From Paenibacillus lacisoli (GTDB taxonomy: Bacteria; Bacillota; Bacilli; Paenibacillales; Paenibacillaceae): a stretch of DNA of 64,000 nucleotides. Positions within the stretch are counted from its first letter, which is position 1. Each line of letters begins with the position of its first letter. The DNA is taken from assembly GCF_030580655.1 (NCBI RefSeq), contig NZ_JAUQTB010000003.1, positions 434,001 to 498,000 on the forward strand, read 5' to 3'. Shown in pieces: positions 19,101 to 26,304 of this stretch. The notes below the pieces were generated by a model. It searched no databases, had not been told where the DNA came from, and was given only the letters and a program-made list of their open reading frames with translations. The position numbers were made by a program, and so were the translations under genes.

Positions 19101-20668
19101 ACAAAACGCTGCAAACCCAATCTTCAGTGACAACGGGCCAGTTCATAGTTAAGGCGGATGGTACAGCACAGACCGTACAGTCTGGAACGGTAAGCGGCAG
19201 TGTAATCACGCTAAAGCTGGCTCAGCCTGTTGCTGCGAGTGCAAAGGTCGAAGTGTCCTATACACCGGGAAGTACACCAATCAAAGAAAGCACAGGGAGC
19301 AATCTGGGTACCTTCTCGGGAGTACTCCTGCAGAACCAGGGCAGTACCACGGGTAACTCAGGATCCATTGGCTCACAGCCATCTTATCTTGAAATTCTGG
19401 GTGTTACCGAATTCAACCGCCCGCTGATGACGATGAAACTGGAAACCGCAGCGTTGTCTTCGGATGTGTCGCACCGGGGCAAGACGACGCAACGTTACAC
19501 TATTGATGGGGATAAGCTGAACACGGCTTACAATTACGTCATCACCCAGAATAATATGGAGCATGGGCTAATCTTTAAGGTGCCCACTGCACAGCCAACC
19601 GCCTCTGTTGAGGTGCCAATGACTGTGCTGCAGAATGCTTACGGGCATGATAACAAAACGTCTATAGGTATCGTGTACGGTAATACGCTGATGATGATTG
19701 CATTAAAAGATTTGAAGTTTACGGAGATCTCCACAGCACAGCAGCGCAGTCTGTCCGATCTCTACCTGGTGATGCAAATTGAAAGTCTTGCGAGCTCCGA
19801 ATATAGCGGAATTACGCAGCAGACGGCAGCCAACGCATTAGTAATCCATTCACAGGCCGTTGATCTTTCACTGAAAGTGCAGCCTAAAAATGGCTCATCC
19901 TCCGGGGATCTTACAATACCTTATGAAGCGATGCTGCGAACAGGTCAACTGTCCAGCACGACAGCCGCGTCTATCGAGCGGTTTGACTTATCAACAGATA
20001 CAATTACTTATGTTCCGGCAACCAGCAGTAATGCAGGAGGATACAGTATTCTTAAAGGCAAAATGCAGGGAAGCACGATTGCTGCCATTGTGACAGGCAG
20101 CCGATCCTTCCTGGATGTTAGCAGCCACTGGGCTCGTACAGCGATCAGTGACCTGGCTTCCCGAATGATTATAGACGGTACGTCTGCAATCTACTACTCA
20201 CCGAACCAGAATATCACCCGTCGTGACTTTGCCATCTATCTCGCCAAAGGCCTTGGCCTGGATGGACAGACAGCTACGGCAGCCCAGCGCTTCAGTGATA
20301 TCTCTGCCAGCTCACAGGGCAGTGCCTATATTGGTGCCGTGGCCAAAGCGGGCATTATCACAGGCTATGTGGACGGCAGCTTCAAGCCGGATAACTACAT
20401 TACCCGCGAGCAGATGGCGATCATGATGGTACGTGCGATGAATTACTCGGGCTACCAGACCGTCTTGAGCAGCACGCCTGCGAACATTCTGGGCAAGTTT
20501 AAGGATGTGAAATCGATCCAGACCCAGGATACGGTAGCGAAAGCGGTGCAGAACGGAATTATCTCCGGTGTCACCGTGAATACCTTCCAGCCTGCAGGCA
20601 AGGCAACTCGTGCTCAGGCAGCCATTATGCTGCAGCGGGTTCTGCGCAAAATCGGTTATCTGCAATAG
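16175..20668 (+). CDS. Large secreted SLH protein with Big_5-like and SwmB-like repeats
   Basis: 1497 aa, ATG start with GGAGGG 8 nt upstream. The signal peptide ends near residue 40 (PTYAEAA). Five Ig-like repeats with the Big_5 pattern (xxPxxGxxxVPxxxxLxLxF) start near residues 49, 187, 313, 435 and 555. Four shorter repeats of SwmB type (VYTNSLIVYFNDTIK, LSYAPGSYPLQDLRG) start near 657, 762, 865 and 965. A unique domain follows (about 1075-1300) and then three SLH motifs from about residue 1311 (ITRRDFAIYLAKGLGLDG, ITREQMAIMMVRAMNY). It should be wall-anchored through pyruvylated SCWP. Its function is unknown; long Ig-like stalks suggest adhesion or matrix roles. The first line of repeats is prone to recombination. 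Confidence 0.88.
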   Translation: MIMKWNKKRTTRSIAIALSLMLTTELWGGTALLPGPTYAEAAVQTAVQASNLFPASGYSSTPISPDISVTLGQPVELVTSGSYGVSIRKYSDNTEQARILGSSMELQNNGKKLVIAQAQGQGGQGHAGPINSLEPDTKYYITIDKELLKPASNAYIWDGLSNKDQWNFTTVGNGSGADTEAPQLLKQAPVDKTSNVLPENAKLQLTFNEPVETGKGSITIMGRASGSGSAFTNVANLDIPGDQVTGTATEAVDTNGTKTYTVNISLQDTLKYGWDYQVGVNKGAFLDLSGNESDAWTAAQWSFSTAAPLQAETLLPALNQRSVPVGQQLKLSFNKNIALGKGTISIKQLSNNAEVAKINVDNTTGSGTSAGSGSSVASISGSDLTITHPAFTANTTYYVLIDKGTILGEDGSLFAGYIEGDDWLFSTQGDAVKLTALQPANGGSSSTLTPTLKLTFDRNVTLKSGTIRVSKSDGTVVEDIPVTSSKVTGGGTSVISIKPAATLAYNTRYLVSIPDGTLTDTDGNLFPRSNQTLSWSFTTAANTSALTLSSLSPAAGSSSVPISSDLTMTYNRSIQRGTGSISLRKVGASADTAITVSINAAKAVIHPASLLEANSTYTLTAGTGAFLDASNSDMWSPAMQWSFSTAIADTTAPVLQSTQMYTNDTIRLQYNEAIDSSMVPLITSFSATVNGDTRAVSSVWISGSNVYVVLSTGVAVGQNVRLSYSAGTRPIRDYAGNSAASFGLIEVVNGMDTALPKPREATVYTNSLIVYFNDTIKTPSTSAYSQFQVTADGSGIGVNSLYWNGSYLTLNLSRGVTDGQVVKLSYAPGSYPLQDLRGQNVSAFTDFFVRNTLDSKPPVLEKAEATGSTVLLTYNEALREDRLPAKNQFSVLSGSTPDYVTAMEIKSNTIKLTLASSLSPTVDATVSYVPGSSGFTDLNGNMAGYLNLVPITISNGAAVGLTSGTVKDNGISLTFNKTLQTQSSVTTGQFIVKADGTAQTVQSGTVSGSVITLKLAQPVAASAKVEVSYTPGSTPIKESTGSNLGTFSGVLLQNQGSTTGNSGSIGSQPSYLEILGVTEFNRPLMTMKLETAALSSDVSHRGKTTQRYTIDGDKLNTAYNYVITQNNMEHGLIFKVPTAQPTASVEVPMTVLQNAYGHDNKTSIGIVYGNTLMMIALKDLKFTEISTAQQRSLSDLYLVMQIESLASSEYSGITQQTAANALVIHSQAVDLSLKVQPKNGSSSGDLTIPYEAMLRTGQLSSTTAASIERFDLSTDTITYVPATSSNAGGYSILKGKMQGSTIAAIVTGSRSFLDVSSHWARTAISDLASRMIIDGTSAIYYSPNQNITRRDFAIYLAKGLGLDGQTATAAQRFSDISASSQGSAYIGAVAKAGIITGYVDGSFKPDNYITREQMAIMMVRAMNYSGYQTVLSSTPANILGKFKDVKSIQTQDTVAKAVQNGIISGVTVNTFQPAGKATRAQAAIMLQRVLRKIGYLQ

Positions 20669-20692
20669 CGGAATAGCCGGCGAAATCATAAG

Positions 20693-20726
20693 GCCCTTCA
20701 TCTTCATCTGGAGATGGAGGGCTTTT
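20693..20726 (+). terminator. Intrinsic terminator after the 1497-aa SLH gene
   Basis: GCCCTTCATCT pairs with AGATGGAGGGC (one G-U pair) and is followed by TTTT. Confidence 0.85.
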
Positions 20727-20860
20727 ACTTTTGCGCATAAGCGTAACTTTTCTTAATAAACTTAGTCTATTTAAGAGAGAAGGTATACTAGAATTGATTC
20801 CCATAGGCGGGAGTTTGGTATTCTAAGTTCGATATACGAGATGGGAGAGAGCAAGAAGCA

Positions 20861-23572
20861 ATGAATGGACATGAGGGGAAAACAACATCAGGTGCATGGA
20901 AGCGGAGTAAAACATGGGTAGCCGTCTCCCTGGCAGGCGTCCTGCTGGCAGGGCCGGCCATCGGGGTGGGTCCGGTATGGCAAGGAACGCCGCTGGGCAT
21001 TTCGACAGCCGAAGCGGCAGCCTTGGGGACCGTAAAGCTGGGTGAAGAAGTGCTGACTTCGGGCGCTGTCCTGATGAAGTATAAATATACAACAACACGT
21101 TCAGGCAAAACAGCGACAGCGCTGGCCGATGTCATCCGGGTGGATCTGACGAACCCGTATGTGAAGCTGGATGTCATGACAGGCAAGAACGGGCAGTTCA
21201 CGACCAAGCAAAGTACGGGCGGCATGGCATTAGAGACCGGAGCTGTAGCCGGTGTGAACGGAGATTACTTTAATACGAGTGCGGACGGCGCTCCAATCGG
21301 AGGACAAGTTTCGGATGGCGAGCTGATGTCAACCCCGTCGGATATCAAGGGGATGTATGCTTTTGCTGTGACTAAGAGCGGTAAGCCGATGATCGAGCAG
21401 TTTACCTTCGAGGGAAATGTAACGGCTGCAGACGGGGCGACTTTTCCGATTGAAGGGATGAATAAAGCGTCCTACACCCCGGAGAGCGGGGACAGCAATT
21501 ACAGCCATGTGAACAAAATGTATATCTATACATCCGCATGGAAATCGCTGGATCGTCCCAAAAACAGCGCAACTACGCCAACCGAAGTACTGGTACAGAA
21601 CGGTGTGGTCAAGCAAATTGCCAAGAACAGCACGATTAGCTCGGCGATACCGGAGGACGGTTATATTTTGCGTACGCATGGAACGGCTGCCACTTTTGTG
21701 AACACCCATCTCAAAGTCGGAGACACCATCAAGGCAGATTATCAGCTGCGGGTGATGTCTACCCAGCAGGCGGTCGATCCGGCAGATCTGCAGATGATGA
21801 TCGGGGGACATACGATCCTGGTCGATAACGGCAAAAAATCGGCGTACTCCCGGGATGTGTCCAGCATTGGCGGATACCGTGCACGTACTGCACTTGGTTA
21901 CTCCAGTGACAACAAATATGCGTACGTTATAGCGGCACAGAAAAATGAGGACAGCAGTGGAATGTCGCTGGGCGAGCTGCAGAATTTTATGGTAAGCATT
22001 GGCGTATGGAAAGGCCTGAACCTCGATGGCGGCGGCTCTACGACGATGGTTACACGTCCGCTCGGTGAACAGCAGGCACAGCTGACCTTTGATACGGAGT
22101 ATGGCACCCAGCAGCGCAGTATTGTGAACGGACTGGGCATTTATACAGAAGCGCCGAAGGGAACGCTTAAAGGCTTTACCGTCAGCGGCAGCAAAACACT
22201 GCTGATCGGTCAGCAGGGCAGCTACGCGCTGAAAGGCTATGACACTTACTACAACCCGTATGATATCAGTGGGGCAAATGTAAGCTGGACATCCAGCAAC
22301 AGCGGCATCATTGCCGTCAGCAACGGCAAGATCACGGGCGTGAAGCCGGGTACCGCAACGCTTACCGCCTCCAGTGGTTCGGCCCGCTCGTCGATCAAGG
22401 TGGAAGTGCTGGGAGCCAGCCAGCTGAGTTCCTTGACGGCAGGCAGCGGCACAGGTGCACTGACAGCGGGGGCCTCGCTGAATATCCCGGTTACCGCCAA
22501 GACGAAGAGCGGCCAGACCATCGCGCTGCCGGCTGACTCGCTGAAGTGGCAGTTCATCGGCCTTAGCGGCACGGTGCAGGGAAATACGCTTACCATCAAT
22601 TCGGTGAATCCATCGGCCCAAGTCGGCTACGCTATCGGCTGCTATGACGGCTTCAGTACGGTTGTTGTGCTTTCCAAGGGAGGCCAGACGCAGTGGGAGA
22701 ATTTCGAGAATGTAGGCTATCCGATCAGCTTTACGACCAATGCGGCAGGCGTGACCGGCAGTGCAGTGGTGAAGAAGGGCAGCGGCGACCATGCGGCTTC
22801 GAATGTATTGGAGCTGCAATATAATATGACGGCAGGCAGCGGCAAAATGTACGCGTACGCCCAACTGAACGGCACCACAGGCAAAGCGGTGAGTGCTCCG
22901 GCAGCGGCCATGTCCCTGGATGTCATGGGGGACAAGAGTCTGAACTGGCTTCGTGCGGAATTTACCGATGCAGCAGGCAAAACCGTCTATGTTGACCTCG
23001 CCAAGGTCATCGACTGGACCGGCTGGAAGACATTGAATATCGATCTTAGCGGCAGCGGTCTGACCTATCCGGCCAAGCTGAAGCGCATGTATGTAGTAAA
23101 CGTGGAGGAGGGCCAGGATGAGCGGGCGAAGAGCGGGACGGTTGCTTTTGACAATATCAGCTTCAATATGCCGTCCCTATCCAGTGATGCCGGGCTCCCT
23201 ACCGGAACGGCGCTGATGGCGATTGGCCAGAAGTCCATGGTCATGAACGGGCAGAAGAGTCCGGTCGATGTCGCTCCGATCATCCGGAATAACTCGACAT
23301 ATGTGCCGATCAAGTATATACTCGATGCGTTCGGCGGACAGGCTTCCTGGGATGCGGCGAACCAGCGTGTCTCGGTATGGCGCGGCAGTAAAATGCTGGA
23401 TCTGACCGTAGGCCAAAAGGAGCTGATTATGAACGGCAAGCGGATTTCGACAGAAGTCAGCCCTATTATCGTAAATGGTAGGACTTTGGTCCCGTTGAGA
23501 TTGGTATCCGAGCAGCTTGGATTCACTGTAAAATGGGAACAAAAAACGAAGACCGTAACGATACAATCATGA
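20861..23572 (+). CDS. Secreted phosphodiester glycosidase family protein with Big_2 and CuAO-like domains
   Basis: 903 aa. A type-I signal or N-terminal anchor lies at residues 18-50 (cleavage near STAEAAAL). The NAGPA-type phosphodiester glycosidase domain covers about 55-430, with the conserved VNGDYFNTSADGAPIGG (near 128) and GLNLDGGGSTTMV (near 385). A Big_2-like module follows (about 435-515), then a domain resembling a carbohydrate-binding jelly roll (about 600-770) and a duplicated copper-amine-oxidase-like stalk domain (about 795-903, NGRTLVPLRLVSEQLGF). The family cleaves sugar phosphodiesters; some members act on wall teichoic acids or exopolysaccharide, so a role in trimming wall polymer is plausible. 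No SLH domain; the CuAO-like domain may replace it for wall contact. A weak promoter with TATACT at 20784-20789 precedes it. Confidence 0.85.
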   Translation: MNGHEGKTTSGAWKRSKTWVAVSLAGVLLAGPAIGVGPVWQGTPLGISTAEAAALGTVKLGEEVLTSGAVLMKYKYTTTRSGKTATALADVIRVDLTNPYVKLDVMTGKNGQFTTKQSTGGMALETGAVAGVNGDYFNTSADGAPIGGQVSDGELMSTPSDIKGMYAFAVTKSGKPMIEQFTFEGNVTAADGATFPIEGMNKASYTPESGDSNYSHVNKMYIYTSAWKSLDRPKNSATTPTEVLVQNGVVKQIAKNSTISSAIPEDGYILRTHGTAATFVNTHLKVGDTIKADYQLRVMSTQQAVDPADLQMMIGGHTILVDNGKKSAYSRDVSSIGGYRARTALGYSSDNKYAYVIAAQKNEDSSGMSLGELQNFMVSIGVWKGLNLDGGGSTTMVTRPLGEQQAQLTFDTEYGTQQRSIVNGLGIYTEAPKGTLKGFTVSGSKTLLIGQQGSYALKGYDTYYNPYDISGANVSWTSSNSGIIAVSNGKITGVKPGTATLTASSGSARSSIKVEVLGASQLSSLTAGSGTGALTAGASLNIPVTAKTKSGQTIALPADSLKWQFIGLSGTVQGNTLTINSVNPSAQVGYAIGCYDGFSTVVVLSKGGQTQWENFENVGYPISFTTNAAGVTGSAVVKKGSGDHAASNVLELQYNMTAGSGKMYAYAQLNGTTGKAVSAPAAAMSLDVMGDKSLNWLRAEFTDAAGKTVYVDLAKVIDWTGWKTLNIDLSGSGLTYPAKLKRMYVVNVEEGQDERAKSGTVAFDNISFNMPSLSSDAGLPTGTALMAIGQKSMVMNGQKSPVDVAPIIRNNSTYVPIKYILDAFGGQASWDAANQRVSVWRGSKMLDLTVGQKELIMNGKRISTEVSPIIVNGRTLVPLRLVSEQLGFTVKWEQKTKTVTIQS

Positions 23573-23619
23573 TATGGTATGATATATATCGGAAATGCTA
23601 GAATGGAGTAGAAAAATTC

Positions 23620-24777
23620 GTGGACAACCGAGCCGATGCCATAGACAAAGTCATCAAGAATACGATCCAGGTCATGGAGAGCAGTAAATATCAGATGTTT
23701 GAAATATTGGACACGGCACGCGGAGAACTGATTTCCCTGAATCAGGAGCTCCAGGTTGTGCTGCAGGAGACGGCGGAGACCATTGAGAAGGTCGATCAGC
23801 TTGAGCTGAAATACCGTCAATCCCGGATCCGGCTGACAGAAGTCAGCCGGGATTTTGTCCGTTATTCGGAAGAAGATATCAAGCAGGCTTACGAGAAAGC
23901 AACCCAGCTTCAGCTCGATCTGCTGATTTACCGCGAGAAGGAAATGTATCTGAAGGCACGTCGTGACGATCTGCAGAAACGGGCCCGCAATGTAGAAGCT
24001 TCGGTGGAGCGTGCGGAAACGGTCGGTTCGCAGATGGGCGTCGTGCTGGAATATTTGTCAGGTGAGCTTGGCCAGGTATCACGCATTATTGAAAATGCCA
24101 AAAATCGACAATTAATCGGTCTGAAAATTATTTTGGCCCAGGAAGAGGAGCGGAAGAGAATCTCCCGGGAGATTCATGATGGTCCTGCTCAGCTGCTGGC
24201 CAACTTAGTGCTCAGGACGGAAATTGTAGAAAGAATGCTCGTAAAGCAGGAATTTAGACTGGTACAGGACGAAATAGTAGACTTGAAGGGACAGGTGCGT
24301 TCCAGTCTGGCCGAGATGCGGAAGGTTATTTTTAATCTGCGTCCAATGGCACTGGATGATCTGGGACTGATTCCAACACTGCGCAAGTATGTGCAGGACT
24401 TCGAGGAGAGAACCAAGATACGCGCTGTATTCGAGACCCGGGGCAAGGAGCATCGTCTGTCATCCGCCATGGAGGCTGCGATCTACCGTCTGGTACAGGA
24501 GGCCCTGACCAATGCGTCCAAGCATGCGCACCCCACCCATGTCGTGGTGGAAATTACATACCAGGCGCAGCTCGTGAAGATTGTTGTGCAGGATAACGGG
24601 GTGGGCTTCAAACCTGAACAATTCGAAAAGGGAAAAGAAAATAATCATTTCGGGCTGATCGGCATGAGGGAAAGAGTCGAACTGCTTGAGGGGAGAATGG
24701 AGATCGAATCGGCCGAAAATCAAGGTACGAAGATCGTGATTCATATTCCAACGAACGTGGAGAAAGGGAAGGAGTAA
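23620..24777 (+). CDS. degS: Sensor histidine kinase DegS
   Basis: 385 aa, the same length as B. subtilis DegS. GTG start. There is no membrane segment; residues 1-170 form a long coiled coil (the DegS sensor domain). The HisKA_3 box ERKRISREIHDGPAQLLANL holds the phosphoacceptor His186, and the HATPase_c domain shows EALTNASKHAHPTHV, DNGVGF and HFGLIGMRERVELL. This cytoplasmic kinase phosphorylates DegU, and together they govern exoenzymes, competence, motility and biofilm matrix. degU starts 4 nt after its stop, so they are one operon. The position before comFA matches B. subtilis. Confidence 0.96.
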   Translation: MDNRADAIDKVIKNTIQVMESSKYQMFEILDTARGELISLNQELQVVLQETAETIEKVDQLELKYRQSRIRLTEVSRDFVRYSEEDIKQAYEKATQLQLDLLIYREKEMYLKARRDDLQKRARNVEASVERAETVGSQMGVVLEYLSGELGQVSRIIENAKNRQLIGLKIILAQEEERKRISREIHDGPAQLLANLVLRTEIVERMLVKQEFRLVQDEIVDLKGQVRSSLAEMRKVIFNLRPMALDDLGLIPTLRKYVQDFEERTKIRAVFETRGKEHRLSSAMEAAIYRLVQEALTNASKHAHPTHVVVEITYQAQLVKIVVQDNGVGFKPEQFEKGKENNHFGLIGMRERVELLEGRMEIESAENQGTKIVIHIPTNVEKGKE

Positions 24778-24781
24778 CAGG

Positions 24782-25504
24782 ATGGATAACCGAGAGACTG
24801 GCGGCACACCGATTAAAGTTCTTCTGGCGGACGATCATCAGCTGTTCCGCGAAGGATTGAAGCGTATTTTAAACATGGAGGATGATATTGAGGTCATCGG
24901 TGAGTGCGGAGACGGCATCCAGGTGCTGGAGTTCTGCAATCAGATCAAACCAGACATCGTGCTGATGGATATCAATATGCCGGTCGAGAACGGGGTGGAG
25001 GCTACCGAGAAGCTCCGCGAGCTGTTCCCGGACGTCAAAGTGATCATTTTGTCGATTCACGATGATGAGAGCTATGTATTTGAGACGCTTCGCAAGGGAG
25101 CCAACGGCTATCTTCTGAAGGATATGGAGGCAGAGTCGCTGATTAACGCTATCCGATCCGTACACGAAGGTTATGCGTTTATTCACCCTAAGGTAACAGG
25201 GAAGCTGATTCAGCAGCTGCGCCGCATGACCTTCCTGAATGAAGCAGGTGCGATGGCAGAGGGCAATACGAAGGAAGCCGGCGTGAAGTTTGTGGCTGGG
25301 GATAACAATCCGCTGACCCGGCGTGAAGCCGAAGTGCTGCGTCTGATGGCGGAAGGCAAGAGCAACAAGATGATCGGGGAATACTTGTTCATTAGTGAGA
25401 AAACCGTGAAAAACCATGTCAGCAGCATTCTGCAGAAGATGGAAGTCGACGACCGTACCCAGGCTGTCATCAATTCGATCAAATTCGGCTGGGTTACACT
25501 GTAG
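24782..25504 (+). CDS. degU: Response regulator DegU (NarL/LuxR type)
   Basis: 240 aa, ATG start behind AAGGAG. Receiver domain at residues 9-125 with acidic pair LADDHQ, phosphorylation site Asp63 in VLMDINMP and the switch lysine in GANGYLLKDM. The LuxR-type HTH lies at about 175-235: LTRREAEVLRLMAEGKSNKM, then SEKTVKNHVSSILQKM. It is the DNA-binding partner of DegS. In B. subtilis unphosphorylated DegU activates comK and phosphorylated DegU activates proteases and represses motility; both the com and flagellar targets lie directly downstream here. Confidence 0.96.
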   Translation: MDNRETGGTPIKVLLADDHQLFREGLKRILNMEDDIEVIGECGDGIQVLEFCNQIKPDIVLMDINMPVENGVEATEKLRELFPDVKVIILSIHDDESYVFETLRKGANGYLLKDMEAESLINAIRSVHEGYAFIHPKVTGKLIQQLRRMTFLNEAGAMAEGNTKEAGVKFVAGDNNPLTRREAEVLRLMAEGKSNKMIGEYLFISEKTVKNHVSSILQKMEVDDRTQAVINSIKFGWVTL

Positions 25505-25679
25505 TCCGGCAGTGAACTGCTGTAAACGGGTAGAGCAGGCTGCGGCGTTAATGGCAATGTGATGGCCATTAAGGCCGACCGCCGTGTCACCTGAGGAATG
25601 TGCGGGCATCAGCGGTAGTTTTGTCACCGGACTTTTGGTAACGGCATATATTGTCGCTATCAAGGGAGGTGGCATCTCC

Positions 25680-26078
25680 ATGATTGCCCATTTCATAGGA
25701 ATATTAATTGTTTTTGTTCTGGCGGCCGTGGCGGTACGCGGAGCCTATAGAAGGCATTCGCAAACCGGGAAGAAGCCGTCCAAAGGTTATATTCTGATTA
25801 CATGCGATCAGGAGCAGCATATTGAATGGTATATGCGGGCATTGTCCCTGTATGCGATGTTCCATAAAGACAGCATACAGGTTCGTGTTCTGGATGCGGG
25901 ATCCGAAGATCATACGCTGGGGATTCTGGAACGCATGTCTTCACGTTTGCCGCTGCTGCTGGACGTGGAGAGACATGCTCTGCTGCCTGAGAATATGCAC
26001 GACCGTTACGGCGTAGCAACCGCGGAAATCATCGATTTACGGCATGCCCAGGCTGCGGGGAAGATTCCTTTTGTCTAA
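25680..26078 (+). CDS. Membrane-anchored protein resembling the N-terminal half of a GT-A glycosyltransferase
   Basis: 132 aa from ATG 25680, behind GGGAGGTGG with good spacing; the frame is open from 25584 but that start has no ribosome site. One transmembrane helix (residues 1-22) is followed by a basic stretch and a domain whose pattern YILITCDQEQHIEWYMRAL, then VRVLDAGSEDHTLGILERM, mimics the opening of family-2 glycosyltransferases (TxxNxxxxIxxxLxSL, DDGSxDxT). The acceptor half and DxD motif are absent, so catalysis is unlikely. It occupies the place of degV between degU and comFA in B. subtilis. Function unknown; possibly a fossil enzyme fold reused as a regulator or scaffold. Confidence 0.72.
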   Translation: MIAHFIGILIVFVLAAVAVRGAYRRHSQTGKKPSKGYILITCDQEQHIEWYMRALSLYAMFHKDSIQVRVLDAGSEDHTLGILERMSSRLPLLLDVERHALLPENMHDRYGVATAEIIDLRHAQAAGKIPFV

Positions 26079-26212
26079 GAAAGAGAACGGTTCAGAGCCA
26101 GATGCGGTATTCGTAAAGATTCACTGTGCTGACGTTACAATAGACGCCGGCCGGGAGCATAAAGTTTCGGGACATTCCGGAATATTTAACCAAATATCTG
26201 TAAAAGTGTGAA

Positions 26213-26253
26213 GCACACGCTGAGGCTGGGAAGGGCCGGGCGTGTGTTTTTTT
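26213..26253 (+). terminator. Intrinsic terminator upstream of comFA
   Basis: CACACGC (26214-26220) pairs with GCGTGTG (26240-26246), GC-rich loop, followed by TTTTTTT. It closes the degS-degU side and closely resembles the terminator before comFC at 33474-33507. Confidence 0.8.
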
Positions 26254-26304
26254 GTGCTTGCCGCAAAGGACCCTTCCTGCCTTACGAGGGGGAGGCGTTG
26301 ATGA

